Source: an uncultured Thiohalocapsa sp. (GTDB taxonomy: Bacteria; Pseudomonadota; Gammaproteobacteria; Chromatiales; Chromatiaceae). From it: 64,000 nt of DNA. The DNA lies in assembly GCF_913063425.1 (NCBI RefSeq), contig NZ_CAJXYK010000014.1, positions 1 through 64,000 on the forward strand, in the 5' to 3' direction. The notes beneath the pieces were generated by a model. That model was not told the origin of the DNA. It saw only the letters and a list, made by a program, of their open reading frames with translations, and did no database searches. The translations under genes were made by a program, and so were the position numbers. Positions 51,281-60,446 of the stretch are shown here, piece after piece (position 1 is the first letter of the stretch; the number at the start of each line of letters is the position of its first letter).

Positions 51281-51957
51281 AGCTCCACCTCCGCGGGTGC
51301 CAGGATGCGCACGTCACGGCTGCCCGTCACCTTGGGCAGCCGCACCTCGGTGGCGCGCCAGCCGCGGTGCATGAGCGCACCGGTGAAGGGGGGCTCACCC
51401 ACGACATTGCCGATGGGGCGCACGGCGGACGGGTCGAAGCCGCGCTCCAGCGTCACCTGGCTGCCCTCGGCCTCGGTGCGCACCGGGGCGATGCTGAGAT
51501 AGTCCTTCAACACCTTGTGGCAGCCATCGTGCACCACCCGGGCGGCGGTGCCGATCTCCTGGTCCGAATAGTGGGTGATTTCTTCCTGCAGGAAATCCAC
51601 GAAGCGGCCCTCCTTCTGCAGCAGCCCCAGCAGCACCAGCGCCGAGTCCGGCGGGGCCTCCTGAAGCTTGGCCGCGGGCTGCGGCAGCGGCGGCGGCCGC
51701 GCGCCCGCACCGCGGCCGGGCAGGGGGCCGGGCAGGGAGCTGGCGCCGTCCACGTAGAGATCCGTCAGCAGGCGCGCGTACTGCGCATCCGCCAGCGCCC
51801 GCGCGAAGCTGTAGGCGGCGATGGGCAGGCGCTTCAGCACGATCCAGGTCTTGCGCGCGGCAACGCCGAGCCAGTGCCAGGCGATGCCGAGCCAGATCTT
51901 GACCCTCGCGCGCACGGGCTTGAGGCGCTCCGCAATGGACGACGTCGGTTCAGTCAT
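51277..51957 (-). CDS. DUF2760 domain-containing protein
   Basis: 226 residues. A basic amphipathic N-terminus (about 10-60) is followed by a Pro-rich linker and then the DUF2760 region: ALVLLGLLQKEGRFVDFLQE, YSDQEIGTAARVVHDGC, and the end GEPPFTGALMHRGWRATEV. DUF2760 genes commonly lie next to an Hsp70-family gene, as here. A cochaperone-like role is plausible but unproven. ATG 51957 has GAGG about ten bases upstream. No clear signal peptide. Confidence 0.88.
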   Translation of the reverse strand: MTEPTSSIAERLKPVRARVKIWLGIAWHWLGVAARKTWIVLKRLPIAAYSFARALADAQYARLLTDLYVDGASSLPGPLPGRGAGARPPPLPQPAAKLQEAPPDSALVLLGLLQKEGRFVDFLQEEITHYSDQEIGTAARVVHDGCHKVLKDYLSIAPVRTEAEGSQVTLERGFDPSAVRPIGNVVGEPPFTGALMHRGWRATEVRLPKVTGSRDVRILAPAEVEL

Positions 51958-52196
51958 GCAATCGGACCCTCGGGGCAGGATGCGGATACTGCGGCGCCGC
52001 CGGCCTGGGCGGCGGTACCGGGCGGTCGGGATCGGCGCGCCGGGCCGCGCAGCCGCGCATCTTACCGCGCAGGCGCAGGGTCTTCATCTGCGCGCGCACC
52101 GCGCCCGGGGGATGCCGGCGCTGATGACAGGGAAACCGAGGACGCCGGCGCTGGCATAATCGCGCCTGTCTATCCGAACTGCCGACCCGATGTTCC

Positions 52197-52460
52197 ATGG
52201 GCCAGCACCCAGCCGCACGCGCCGACAATGGCGCACCGCCCCTCGACCCCACACCCGCCGAGCGCGCCGAGATGATCGCCGTCGCCGCGTACTACCTCGC
52301 CGAGCGGCGCCGCTTCGCCCCCGGGGGCGCCGAGGCCGACTGGCTGCGCGCCGAGGCGCAGATCGACCGCATGCTGACGCAGGCCCGCGCCGCCGGCGTC
52401 GGGCGGGCGGCCTTCGACCGGCTCGGCCTGCGCAACGCCCTGCAGCTCTGGGCCGACTGA
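52197..52460 (+). CDS. DUF2934 domain-containing protein
   Basis: 87 residues. The DUF2934 core is clear: IAVAAYYLAERRRFAPGGAE followed by ADWLRAEAQID. Such small, often hydrophilic proteins have no assigned function. No signal peptide. It is divergent from the DUF2760 gene (240-base spacer) and converges with the channel gene, with 7 bases between the two stops. Confidence 0.8.
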   Translation: MGQHPAARADNGAPPLDPTPAERAEMIAVAAYYLAERRRFAPGGAEADWLRAEAQIDRMLTQARAAGVGRAAFDRLGLRNALQLWAD

Positions 52461-52467
52461 GGCCGGG

Positions 52468-53343
52468 TCAGCCGGGCTCGGCATCCGAGCTCCCGCGCGT
52501 CGTCGCCGCTCCGTCCCCACCGCGCTGCTGTGCGCGCAGCAGCTGCTCGATGCGCGCGAGCCGCCCCTCCATGGCCTCCGTGTGCTCGCGGATCCAGTGC
52601 ACCTCCCCCGCCTCGCCCGTGCCGTTGAGCCGGTCCATGCGCTCGTGCTCCTTCTGAAGTGTCTCCAGCACGATACCGATCATCATGTTCAGGAAGATGA
52701 AGGCGATGACGAAGATGAAGCTCAGGTAGTAGGCCCAGCTCAGCGGGTAGACCGCCATGGTCTCGTACATGACATCGGTCCAGTCCTCGAAGGTGGCCAC
52801 GCGAAAGAGCGTCAGCATGGCAATGGAGATGTTGCCCCAGAGCGTTTCATTGATGCCGTGAAACAGGATGCTGCCCACCGCCGCATAGATGTAGAAGATG
52901 ATGAACATGAGCAACGACACATAGCCCATGCGCGGCACGGCGCTGACGAAGGCGTTCAGCAGCACGCGCAGCTCCGGGATGATGGAAACCAAGCGCAATA
53001 CCCGGAAAATACGCAGCAGCCGGCCGAGCAGCGCCATCTGGCTCTCTTCCACCGGGATCAGGCTGGCCACCACGATGATGAAATCGAAGACGTTCCAGCC
53101 CTGCGAGAAGAACCGGCGCAGATTGCCCTCGGCGAGCATCCGCACCGTGATCTCCGCGAGGAAGAACAGCGTCACCGCCACGTCGAGGACGTTGAACACC
53201 GCGAGCACGCGGGGCTTTACGTCATAGGTGCTGGCGCCGATGACCAGCGCCGAGACGACGATCACGACGACGACGAAGGTTTCGAAGAGCTTGTTGTCTT
53301 TAAGCGCGGCAAAGCGGCGCTGCAGGGCTTCGAGGGACGACAT
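52468..53343 (-). CDS. Bacterial voltage-gated cation channel (ion transporter)
   Basis: 291 residues in the one-domain six-helix layout of BacNav-type channels. S4 carries spaced Arg (RLLRIFRVLRLVSIIPELR). The pore loop has MLTLFRVATFEDWTDVMY, with FEDW at the selectivity filter in place of the LESW of sodium channels NaChBac/NavAb. S6 is SFIFVIAFIFLNMMIGIVLE. A C-terminal coiled coil (EAMEGRLARIEQLLRAQQ) should drive tetramer assembly. The Asp-containing filter could alter Na/Ca preference. ATG 53343 fits. Membrane protein in the inner membrane. Confidence 0.9.
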   Translation of the reverse strand: MSSLEALQRRFAALKDNKLFETFVVVVIVVSALVIGASTYDVKPRVLAVFNVLDVAVTLFFLAEITVRMLAEGNLRRFFSQGWNVFDFIIVVASLIPVEESQMALLGRLLRIFRVLRLVSIIPELRVLLNAFVSAVPRMGYVSLLMFIIFYIYAAVGSILFHGINETLWGNISIAMLTLFRVATFEDWTDVMYETMAVYPLSWAYYLSFIFVIAFIFLNMMIGIVLETLQKEHERMDRLNGTGEAGEVHWIREHTEAMEGRLARIEQLLRAQQRGGDGAATTRGSSDAEPG

Positions 53344-53796
53344 CTGGGCCTCTCGGAACGGCGGGTCGGTACAAGTCGGCAGGCTGGGGACGGGTGCTCC
53401 GGGCCGGCGCCGCGGCCACTCAGGTCAGGCCCTGGGTCCGGGACCGCAGGGGTTCCCTGCCCCCGGGGGCCCGGCCGGTCATGGGCCGAATCCGCAGGCG
53501 GCTCCGGAGCCGGCGCGGCGCCGCCGACCTCACGCTTGCGGCGCCTGAAATGGTGCCTGTGGACGGCTCCCGGGAGGGGCTCTGGGGTCTTGAGCAAAAG
53601 CCCGGGGCGGCCTGAAGGGCCACCACAAGCCAGGTTGGCAACGGCCGCAGGATGTCATAGTATCCACGGCGACTGACAACAAAGAACCCGACGACAAGGT
53701 ATCACGGGTCAGCCGCAGCTCCCCGCCCCATCGAGCCCGGCATTACACCACCACGGCAGCATCGCCGAGGTCACCACCGCCAAAGTGAGGATTCGC
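53344..53796. other. Spacer upstream of the sulfide oxidation locus
   Basis: 453 bases between divergent genes. No gene is supported. The part after 53640 is lower in GC (CATAGTATCCACGGCG and GACTGACAACAAAG) and is the likely promoter zone for the cytochrome gene, but no clear -35/-10 pair was found. Confidence 0.4.
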
Positions 53797-54369
53797 ATGT
53801 CTGCGCAAGAAGGCCGGCGCGGCCGCAGCAGCACCCGGGGTCGCCTAGGCAAGCTCATTGCAGTTGTCCTGTTGTTCGTCTTCGGCGTGGCCTTTGCCGG
53901 CGCCTTCAACGCCGGTATGGCCTACACCAACGAGATGGAATTCTGCGTCTCGTGCCACACCATGGAAATCAATTACAACGAATATAAGGAAAGTCTTCAC
54001 TACAAGAACCAGTCCGGCGTTCAGGCCACCTGCGCCGATTGCCATGTGCCGAAGCCCTTCGTGCCGAAGATGATCACCAAGGTCATCGCGGCGAAGGACG
54101 TCTACCACGAGATCATCGGCACCATCGACACGCCGGAGAAGTTCGAAGCCCACCGCTGGGACATGGCCACGCGGGTCTGGGACAAGATGCGCCGGTCCGA
54201 CTCCCGCGAGTGTCGCTCCTGTCACGAGTTCGGCAACATGGACCTCTCCGAGCAGGGGCGCTCCGCCCGCAGCCGCCATTCCCGGGCGGAGGAGAAGGGA
54301 CAGACCTGCATCGACTGCCACACCGGTGTCGTGCACCTGGAGCCCTTTGAGCCGGACGACGACGCATGA
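53797..54369 (+). CDS. NapC/NirT-type tetrahaem cytochrome c
   Basis: 190 residues. An N-terminal helix (LIAVVLLFVFGVAFAGAF) anchors a periplasmic domain with four CxxCH sites (CVSCH, CADCH, CRSCH, CIDCH). The FCVSCHTMEINYNEYKESLH segment is typical of NapC/NirT quinol dehydrogenases. It should exchange electrons between the quinone pool and periplasmic partners. Being coupled to the fcc genes, it may accept or feed electrons from sulfide oxidation. ATG 53797 was preferred over GTG 53785. The stop overlaps the ankyrin gene by 4 bases. Confidence 0.92.
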   Translation: MSAQEGRRGRSSTRGRLGKLIAVVLLFVFGVAFAGAFNAGMAYTNEMEFCVSCHTMEINYNEYKESLHYKNQSGVQATCADCHVPKPFVPKMITKVIAAKDVYHEIIGTIDTPEKFEAHRWDMATRVWDKMRRSDSRECRSCHEFGNMDLSEQGRSARSRHSRAEEKGQTCIDCHTGVVHLEPFEPDDDA

Positions 54370-55472
54370 GCGCCGCCACCGATGCCGCCACCGGCCCCCG
54401 CGCGTCGATCACGCGACGTGCTCGCCACGGCCTGCGTCACGGCCTGAGCAAGCTGGCCCCGGGACTGGCACTGACCCTTGCCCTCGGCACCGGCCCCGCG
54501 CTCGCCGAGGCACCGGCGACGAGCGCTGACGACGGTGTGCAGGCCGGGAGCCGGGTCCGTTCACCGGAGGCGGCACGGAGCGATATCGCTGGGGATCACG
54601 ACGGCGACCTCGGCAAGGACCTGCGCATCGCCGCAATGATCGACGACGCGCACCAGGTGGAAACGCTGCTCGCCACCGGCGCCGACGTGAATGCCGCGAG
54701 CCGCTTCGGCAAGACGGCGCTGATGTTCGCCGTGGAGGGCGGCAACCTGAACACCACCGCGCAGCTGCTCAATCACGGCGCCGACGTCAACGCGCGCACC
54801 GCCGCCGGCTGCACGGCACTCACCTTCGCCGCCGAGAACGGCCACATCGGCCTGACGGCGCTGCTCATCGAGCGCGGCGCCAACGTGCACGACCGTACCC
54901 GCGCCGGCTGGGACTCGCTGATGATCGCCGCGCGTTACGGCATCGCGCAGATGGTGCAGCAGCTCCTCTTCCGGGGCGCAGACCCCAAGGCCGCCGACAA
55001 GGATGGCCGCACAGCGCTGATGCAGGCCGCCGTCCGGGGCCACACGGACGTGGTGCAGCTGCTGCTCAACGCCGGCGCCGACGTGGACGCCCGCGACAAC
55101 GAGGCGGCCACCGCGCTTATCATCGCCGCCGACGCCGGCCACGTGGACACGGTGGAGACGCTGCTCGCCTACGGCGCCGACGTGAACGCCCGCGACGCCC
55201 TCGGCGCCACGGCGCTCATCTGGGCCGCCAACCGCGGTGATGCGGCTGTGGCAAGGACCCTGCTTGCCCACGGCGCCGACCCGAACATCAAAGATCACGA
55301 CGGCAACTTCGCGCTGCGCGAAGCCGTCGCCACCCGACACAACGACCTCATCGCCCCACTGCTGGAGCACCGCGCCGACCCCGAGCTCACCGACGCCGAG
55401 GGCAGGACCGCCGCGGACCTGGCACGGGTGAGCGGTAACGACGAGGCCGTAACCGCCCTGATTCAACCCTAG
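54366..55472 (+). CDS. Exported ankyrin-repeat protein
   Basis: 368 residues. A signal-type segment (LAPGLALTLALGTGPALA) precedes about nine ankyrin repeats of 33 residues (GKTALMFAVEGG, GADVNAR type) to the C-terminus. Ankyrin stacks bind proteins; in the periplasm this one could scaffold the neighbouring cytochromes. The ATG overlaps the cytochrome stop (ATGA), so translational coupling is likely. Between it and fccA lies a tandem repeat region. No enzyme domain. Confidence 0.9.
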   Translation: MSAATDAATGPRASITRRARHGLRHGLSKLAPGLALTLALGTGPALAEAPATSADDGVQAGSRVRSPEAARSDIAGDHDGDLGKDLRIAAMIDDAHQVETLLATGADVNAASRFGKTALMFAVEGGNLNTTAQLLNHGADVNARTAAGCTALTFAAENGHIGLTALLIERGANVHDRTRAGWDSLMIAARYGIAQMVQQLLFRGADPKAADKDGRTALMQAAVRGHTDVVQLLLNAGADVDARDNEAATALIIAADAGHVDTVETLLAYGADVNARDALGATALIWAANRGDAAVARTLLAHGADPNIKDHDGNFALREAVATRHNDLIAPLLEHRADPELTDAEGRTAADLARVSGNDEAVTALIQP

Positions 55473-55485
55473 GCTCAACCCTAAG

Positions 55486-55601
55486 CTCAGCCCCAATGGC
55501 TCAGCCCCAATGGCTCAGCCCCAATGGCTCAGCCCACCAATGGCTCAGCCCACCAATGGCTCAGCCCAAATGGTGCAGCACCAGTGGCTCAGCCCCAGCC
55601 G
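55486..55601 (+). repeat. 14-16 bp tandem array (CTCAGCCCCAATGG)
   Basis: Eight or so head-to-tail units from 55486: three identical 14-mers, two of 16 bases with CACC inserted (55528 and 55544), then three diverging ones. It starts 13 bases after the ankyrin stop and ends in a perfect hairpin (55590). Because the unit can be read in every frame without stops, it yields spurious MAQPQWLSP-like readings. It separates the ankyrin gene from fccA inside a probable operon. Confidence 0.85.
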
Positions 55602-55607
55602 GGGCTG
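55590..55607 (+). promoter_or_regulatory. Hairpin between ankyrin gene and fccA
   Basis: CAGCCCC-AGCC-GGGGCTG, a perfect 7-bp stem with a 4-base loop and no T-tract. It might stabilise or attenuate mRNA upstream of fccA; function not shown. Confidence 0.5.
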
Positions 55608-55723
55608 CACCGGTGCCCAGATGCACGGATCATGCGACCGCGAGCGGTTCCGCAGTCCGGCATGGCGGAGCGTCGCACCTCCGCCCGATCCGCAAAGCCT
55701 GATCATTCCGTGAAGGAGGAAGT

Positions 55724-56374
55724 ATGGCCAAAGCAACGATGATAACGGCCCTTGTGAGCGGCGCACTGGCCCTGGGCCTGTCCGCCGGCGCCATGGCCGA
55801 CGACGACATGCCCACGGGCAAGATGCTGGTGGACACCTGCGCCGGCTGCCACGGCACCAACGGCAACAGTGTCGGCCCGGCCTCGCCCACCATCGCCGCC
55901 ATGGACCCCTACGTTTTCGTGGACATGATGGTCGCCTTCGCCGAGGAGGACACCTACTCCACCATCATGGGCCGCATCGCCCGCGGCTACACCGAAGAAG
56001 AGTACGAGCTGATGGGCGAGTACCTGCACAGCCAGCAGTTCCAGCCGGCGGAGCAGGAGTTCGACCAAGCCCTGGTGGACAAGGGTGCCGAGCTGCATGA
56101 CAAGTATTGCGAAAGGTGCCACATCGAGGGCGGCAAGCCGGTGCCGGATGAAGAGGATTACTACATCCTCGCCGGTCAGTGGACGCCCTACGTCGAGTAC
56201 GCCATGAGCGACTTCCGCGAAGACCGGCGCATCCTGCCGAAGAAGATGGGCCGTAAGCTGGAGCGCATGCTGGAAGCGGAGGGCGAAGAGAGTCTCGCCG
56301 CCCTCTACGCCTTCTACGCCGCGTACACGGACTTCGAGAGCTTCGGCGCCGGCGACGATGACGACGACGAATAA
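55724..56374 (+). CDS. fccA: Flavocytochrome c sulfide dehydrogenase cytochrome subunit FccA
   Basis: 216 residues, a dihaem class I cytochrome c with a signal peptide ([20 protein letters not shown]). Haem sites CAGCH and CERCH, one in each half, match the FccA/cytochrome c4 layout, including [20 protein letters not shown]. It accepts electrons from FccB on sulfide oxidation in the periplasm. It ends in an acidic run (GDDDDDE). GGAGGAAGT before ATG gives a very good ribosome site. 21 bases before fccB; the pair is secure. Confidence 0.92.
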   Translation: MAKATMITALVSGALALGLSAGAMADDDMPTGKMLVDTCAGCHGTNGNSVGPASPTIAAMDPYVFVDMMVAFAEEDTYSTIMGRIARGYTEEEYELMGEYLHSQQFQPAEQEFDQALVDKGAELHDKYCERCHIEGGKPVPDEEDYYILAGQWTPYVEYAMSDFREDRRILPKKMGRKLERMLEAEGEESLAALYAFYAAYTDFESFGAGDDDDDE

Positions 56375-56395
56375 GCGAGCAGGAGGACCAGCCAC

Positions 56396-57682
56396 ATGAG
56401 CATGAACAGACGTGATTTCGTCAAAGCCACCGGCGCCGTCGCGGCGGTGGGCGCCCTCGGCGCGCCGACCATTGCCCTGGGCCAGGGCAAGAAGGTCGTG
56501 GTGGTCGGCGGCGGCACCGGTGGAGCCACCGCGGCCAAGTACATCAAGATGGCGGACGACAGCATCGACGTCACCATCATCGAGCCGAACAAGGACTACT
56601 ACACCTGCTACATGAGCAACGAGGTCATCAGCGGCGTCCGCCAGCTGGATGACATCAAGCACGGTTACGACGGCCTCAAGGCCCGCGGCATCAAGGTCGT
56701 CCACGAGGCCGCCACCGCCATCGATCCCGAGGCCAAGGTCGTCAAGACCGCCTCCGGTGAGTTTCCGTACGACCGCTGCATCGTCTCCCCGGGCATCTCC
56801 ATCCTCTACGACAAGATCGAGGGCTACAGCAAGGACGCGGCGCAGAAGATGCCGCACGCCTGGAAGGCCGGCGAGCAGACCAAGCTCCTGCGCAGCCAGC
56901 TGGAGGCCATGGACGACGGCGGCCTGGTGATCATCGCCGCGCCGCAGAACCCCTTCCGCTGCCCGCCCGGACCCTACGAGCGCGCGAGCCAGATCGCGCT
57001 GTACCTGAAGGAGGCCAAGCCAAAGTCGAAGGTCATGATCCTCGACAGCAAGCAGAAGTTCTCCAAGCAGGGCCTGTTCACCCAGGGCTGGGAGCGCCTG
57101 TACGGCTTCGGCACCGACAACAGCATGATCGAATGGCAGCCCGGGCCGGACGCCGGCGTCAACCGGGTGGACCCGGAGACCATGACCGTCTACACCAACT
57201 TCGACGAGTACAAGGCCGCAGTGGTCAACGTGATCCCGCCGCAGGCGGCAGGGCAGATCGCGCTGGACGCTGGTCTGGCGGACGACAGCGGCTGGTGCCC
57301 GGTGGACATGAAGACCTTCGAGTCCACCCAGCATGCGGGCATCCACGTCATCGGCGACGCCGCCATCGCCACAGCCATGCCCAAGTCCGGCTATTCCGCC
57401 AACAGCCAGGGCAAGGTGGCCGCCGCCGCCGTGGTGGCCCTGCTGAACGGCGAGGAGCCCGGCGTGCCCTCCTACGTCAACACCTGCTACAGCATCATCG
57501 GCAAGGATTACGGCATTTCCGTCGCTGCCGTGTACCGGTTGAGCGAGGACGGCACCACCATCGCCGGTGTCGAAGGCGCAGGCGGCCTCACGCCGTCGGA
57601 CGCACCGGACTTCGCCCTCGCCCGCGAGGTGGAGTACGCCTACAGCTGGTACGACAACATCGTGCACGACATCTTCGCCTGA
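56396..57682 (+). CDS. fccB: Sulfide dehydrogenase flavoprotein subunit FccB
   Basis: 428 residues. A Tat-type leader ([19 protein letters not shown]) is followed by a Rossmann FAD motif ([14 protein letters not shown]). [10 protein letters not shown] holds the Cys (residue 71 of the precursor) that in Allochromatium FccB bonds covalently to [14 protein letters not shown] and NTCYSIIG hold the redox Cys pair. The C-terminal flavocytochrome-type flavin-binding domain is present. It oxidises sulfide to sulfur or polysulfide and passes electrons to FccA. AGGAGG before ATG. Followed by a strong terminator. Confidence 0.95.
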   Translation: MSMNRRDFVKATGAVAAVGALGAPTIALGQGKKVVVVGGGTGGATAAKYIKMADDSIDVTIIEPNKDYYTCYMSNEVISGVRQLDDIKHGYDGLKARGIKVVHEAATAIDPEAKVVKTASGEFPYDRCIVSPGISILYDKIEGYSKDAAQKMPHAWKAGEQTKLLRSQLEAMDDGGLVIIAAPQNPFRCPPGPYERASQIALYLKEAKPKSKVMILDSKQKFSKQGLFTQGWERLYGFGTDNSMIEWQPGPDAGVNRVDPETMTVYTNFDEYKAAVVNVIPPQAAGQIALDAGLADDSGWCPVDMKTFESTQHAGIHVIGDAAIATAMPKSGYSANSQGKVAAAAVVALLNGEEPGVPSYVNTCYSIIGKDYGISVAAVYRLSEDGTTIAGVEGAGGLTPSDAPDFALAREVEYAYSWYDNIVHDIFA

Positions 57683-57742
57683 TGCCGAGCGGGCGCCGGT
57701 CAACGGAATAAGGCCCGCCCGCCCAGCGCAGCACCGACGTGC

Positions 57743-57766
57743 AAGGGGCCGCAGGGCCCCTTTTTT
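57743..57766 (+). terminator. Rho-independent terminator after fccB
   Basis: AAGGGGCC (57743-57750), loop GCAG, GGCCCCTT (57755-57762), directly followed by T residues (total of six). A perfect 8-bp stem and T-tract about 60 bases after the fccB stop. Confidence 0.9.
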
Positions 57767-57903
57767 GTGCCTGCCCACCGGCGCAGCCAAGGCGCCGGTG
57801 ACGATGCCGCACAGGCCGACTGATACCGCGCAATATGCGCGGAGTCGCGCCTGTCTCGGCCCGCGTTGCCGCGGCATAATCCGCAGCCGAGACGGGTTGG
57901 ACC

Positions 57904-57922
57904 CGCGCTGACGGTCAGCGCG
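57904..57922. promoter_or_regulatory. 19-bp palindrome upstream of the OmpA-like gene
   Basis: CGCGCTGAC-G-GTCAGCGCG, perfect about one central base. It lies about 200 bases upstream of the OmpA-like gene start. No factor could be named; the length and symmetry fit a dimeric regulator site. Confidence 0.4.
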
Positions 57923-58125
57923 CTGTCATCACCCAGCCGGCTGCATACCCCAAAGAGGGCGCCCGTGGACTGAGCCGGAGACCCGCTGAGCGAGGTCGCG
58001 GCACGTCTGCACCGACAGCGCCTGCCGCCGGTCCGAGTACCGGGTCTCCTCGCCTTGCACAGGCAATGCCGATCCACGGCCATCGCCGCAGAACAACAGC
58101 ACCAGATCACCGCCGGAGAGAGTAG

Positions 58126-60114
58126 ATGTCCACGCACACCGACCAAGATCCGAACCTCTGGAAAATCCTCTTCTGGCTCTTGTTGGCCTGCCTCATCGGC
58201 GTCTATCTGATCTACGACCATCACACCGGCCTGGTGCAGGCCAAGCTCGGGCGCGCCGAGGCCGCCCTCGCCGATGCCCGTGGGCGTCTCGCGTCGGTGG
58301 ACAGCGAGCTCGCCGAGCGGGCCGAGGCCACCGCGAGCGCCGAGCAGCGGATCGCGGCACTGCGCAAGGAGCACAAGGCCGCCTCCGAGGCACTGGAGGC
58401 GAGCCATGCCGACGCCTTGTCGTCCCTACAATCCCAGCACGCAGACGCCGTCCAGGGCCTGAAGTCCGAGCACTCCGCCGCCGTCGAGGCCATGCAGCAC
58501 GAGCACACCCAGCGGGTGAGCCGGCTCGAGAGCGACCTCGCCGCAGCGCGGCAAGCGGCGGCGGACATGGAAGCGGCGCTGGCCACCGCAAGCGAGGAGC
58601 GTGCCTCCATGGAGCAGGAGCTCGCGCAGAACAAGGCCTCGGTGACGGCGCTCAACGAGCGGCTGGTGGAGATCACCGAAGAGAACCACGAGCTGAACGC
58701 CAAGCTCGCCGCGGACAACGAGACCATCGCCGGCCTCAATTACGAGCTGAACAGCGCGAACCAGCTGGAAGCGGCCCTGCGCGACAAGCTGGAGCGCGGC
58801 GCCGCACGCCAGGAGCGCCTGCAGACCCTGGTGGACAAGGAGGAGGCCGCCATTCTCGACCTTCAGGACAAGCTCGTGGCCTTGACCCGGGAGCGCGAGG
58901 TCCTCGCCGCGCGCGCCGACGACGCCGCCAACAAGGTGGCCGGCGAGCCCACCGAGTGGCAGGAGGAGCTCGCCGCGAGTCAGGCCGTGGTCGCCGAGCT
59001 GAAGGCGGAGCTGGAAGCGGCGGTGCAGGAGCGCGAAGAGGCACAGGCCAGGGTGGCGGCCGGCGCCGCCGACGACGGCGCGGCCGAGGCCCGCACAGGC
59101 GAGCTGGAGGCAGCCCAGACCCGCATCGAGGCCCTCGAGGCGCAGACGGCGGAGCTGGAGCAGCAGCTCGCCACCCGCGATGCGGCGCTTGCCAAGGCGC
59201 GGGAAGAGGCTGCCGCGGCCGCCGATGCCGCGGACACCGCGGCGCTGGAGGCGAAGATCGAATCGCTGCAGGCGGAGCAGACATCCCTCGCCCACGCCCG
59301 CGAGGCCGCGGAAACCGCCGCCGCCGAAGCCCAGGCGGCCCTGGAGCGCGAGCGGGCGGCGCTCGCGGAGATCCGCGCCGCCCTCGACGCCGAGCACGCG
59401 CAGCGCCTCGCCGACGCCGATGCCGAGCTGACGGAAGCGAAAGCAGCGCTCGCAGAGCAGCAGGCGGCGCTGGCAGCCGAGCTTGAGGCGGCCCGCCAGG
59501 CGCAGGCCGACGCAGACGACGCCGACTCGGCCCGCATCGCCGAGCTGGGCGCACAGGTGGAGGCATTATCCGCCGACCTCGCCGAGGCCGAAGCGGCAGG
59601 TGCTGCGCTGGAGGCCAAGCTCGCCGCCGCCGAGGCCGCCCACGGCGAGGCCCTGGCCGCGGCGCAGGCCGCCGGCGAGGCCTCGGCCGAGCGCATCCGG
59701 GCACTCTACAGCGAGGCCGCGGAGCTCGGCGGCCGACTCACGGACGAGGGCATCCTGCTGAGCCTCGCCGGCGACGAGCTGCAGTTCCCCTCCGGTGCGG
59801 CCACCCTGCCCGAGGGTGACCTGCCGGCGCTGGACCGCATCGCCGACTTCCTCAAGGCACAGCCGGGGCTCACCATCCGCATCGAAGGGCACACCGACAG
59901 CTCGGGCAGCGCGGAGATCAACCAGGCGCTGTCGCTGGCGCGGGCCGAGGCGGTGATGCAGGCCCTGGTGGCGCGGGGCGTACCCGCCGGGCGCATCAGC
60001 GCCGCCGGTCTCGGCGCGGAGCGGCCCATCGCCGACAACGCCACCGAGACCGGTCGGCGCGAGAACCGCCGGGTGGAGGTCTACGCCGTGCGCCAAGGCG
60101 AGGGCGAGGGCTGA
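58126..60114 (+). CDS. Membrane-anchored coiled-coil protein with OmpA domain
   Basis: 662 residues. An N-terminal helix (LFWLLLACLIGVYLIY) is followed by about 480 residues of Ala/Glu-rich coiled coil and, from about residue 540, an OmpA-type peptidoglycan-binding domain (IRIEGHTDSSGSAEINQALS, RISAAGLGAERPIADN, RRENRRVEVY). It probably spans from the inner membrane to the cell wall. GGAGAG before ATG 58126. Composition is extreme in Ala and Glu. A MotB-like partner function cannot be deduced; no MotA is adjacent. Single gene. Confidence 0.88.
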   Translation: MSTHTDQDPNLWKILFWLLLACLIGVYLIYDHHTGLVQAKLGRAEAALADARGRLASVDSELAERAEATASAEQRIAALRKEHKAASEALEASHADALSSLQSQHADAVQGLKSEHSAAVEAMQHEHTQRVSRLESDLAAARQAAADMEAALATASEERASMEQELAQNKASVTALNERLVEITEENHELNAKLAADNETIAGLNYELNSANQLEAALRDKLERGAARQERLQTLVDKEEAAILDLQDKLVALTREREVLAARADDAANKVAGEPTEWQEELAASQAVVAELKAELEAAVQEREEAQARVAAGAADDGAAEARTGELEAAQTRIEALEAQTAELEQQLATRDAALAKAREEAAAAADAADTAALEAKIESLQAEQTSLAHAREAAETAAAEAQAALERERAALAEIRAALDAEHAQRLADADAELTEAKAALAEQQAALAAELEAARQAQADADDADSARIAELGAQVEALSADLAEAEAAGAALEAKLAAAEAAHGEALAAAQAAGEASAERIRALYSEAAELGGRLTDEGILLSLAGDELQFPSGAATLPEGDLPALDRIADFLKAQPGLTIRIEGHTDSSGSAEINQALSLARAEAVMQALVARGVPAGRISAAGLGAERPIADNATETGRRENRRVEVYAVRQGEGEG

Positions 60115-60446
60115 GCCCGCAGGGCCTGCACCGGCCTGCACAGACCGCCGCTCTGCTCCCTCTGCTCCCCGGTGGCGCGGGCTTTCGGGCGGCGTCCGGC
60201 CGGGTCTTGAGCCTGAGAGATGCTGCTGAGCCTGTGCGGTGCGTGGGGCGTGGGGCGTCCGCGCCGGGCATCGAGCCCGGCGCGGACGCGGGCCGACAGG
60301 ATGTCGGCGCTCCCAGGTCGGCGCTCCCAGGTCGGCGCTCCCAGGTCGGCGCTCCCAGGTCGGCGCTCCCAGGTCGGGGCTCCCGGGTCGGCACTCCCGG
60401 GTCGGCGCTCCCGGGTCGGCGCTGCCCGGTCAGGACTCCCGGGCGT
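60115..60446. other. Convergent spacer, tandem repeat only
   Basis: 332 bases between convergent genes; apart from the 14-bp array and a GGGCGTG short repeat near 60240-60258 nothing was recognised. No classic terminator is visible for either gene. Confidence 0.5.
60303..60442 (+). repeat. Ten 14-bp tandem repeats (GTCGGCGCTCCCAG)
   Basis: Ten units of exactly 14 bases: the first five identical, then five diverged (CCCGG ends). It lies between two convergent genes and ends 5 bases before the stop of the phosphotransferase/ATPase gene. The same unit length as the array at 55486, but another sequence. Confidence 0.9.

Larger units (their letters stand above)
57683..58125. other. Spacer between fccB and the OmpA-like gene
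   Basis: 443 bases without a gene; it holds the fccB terminator, the 19-bp palindrome and, at the right end, the ribosome site GGAGAG before ATG 58126. Confidence 0.5.

Noticed and set aside
55486-55601. CRISPR array.
   Set aside because: Units are directly adjacent with no unique spacers; likewise for 9559 and 60303.
55496-55742. Readings MAQPQWLSP... in all three frames over the tandem array.
   Set aside because: They arise from a stop-free 14-bp repeat; no ribosome site of note and no domain.
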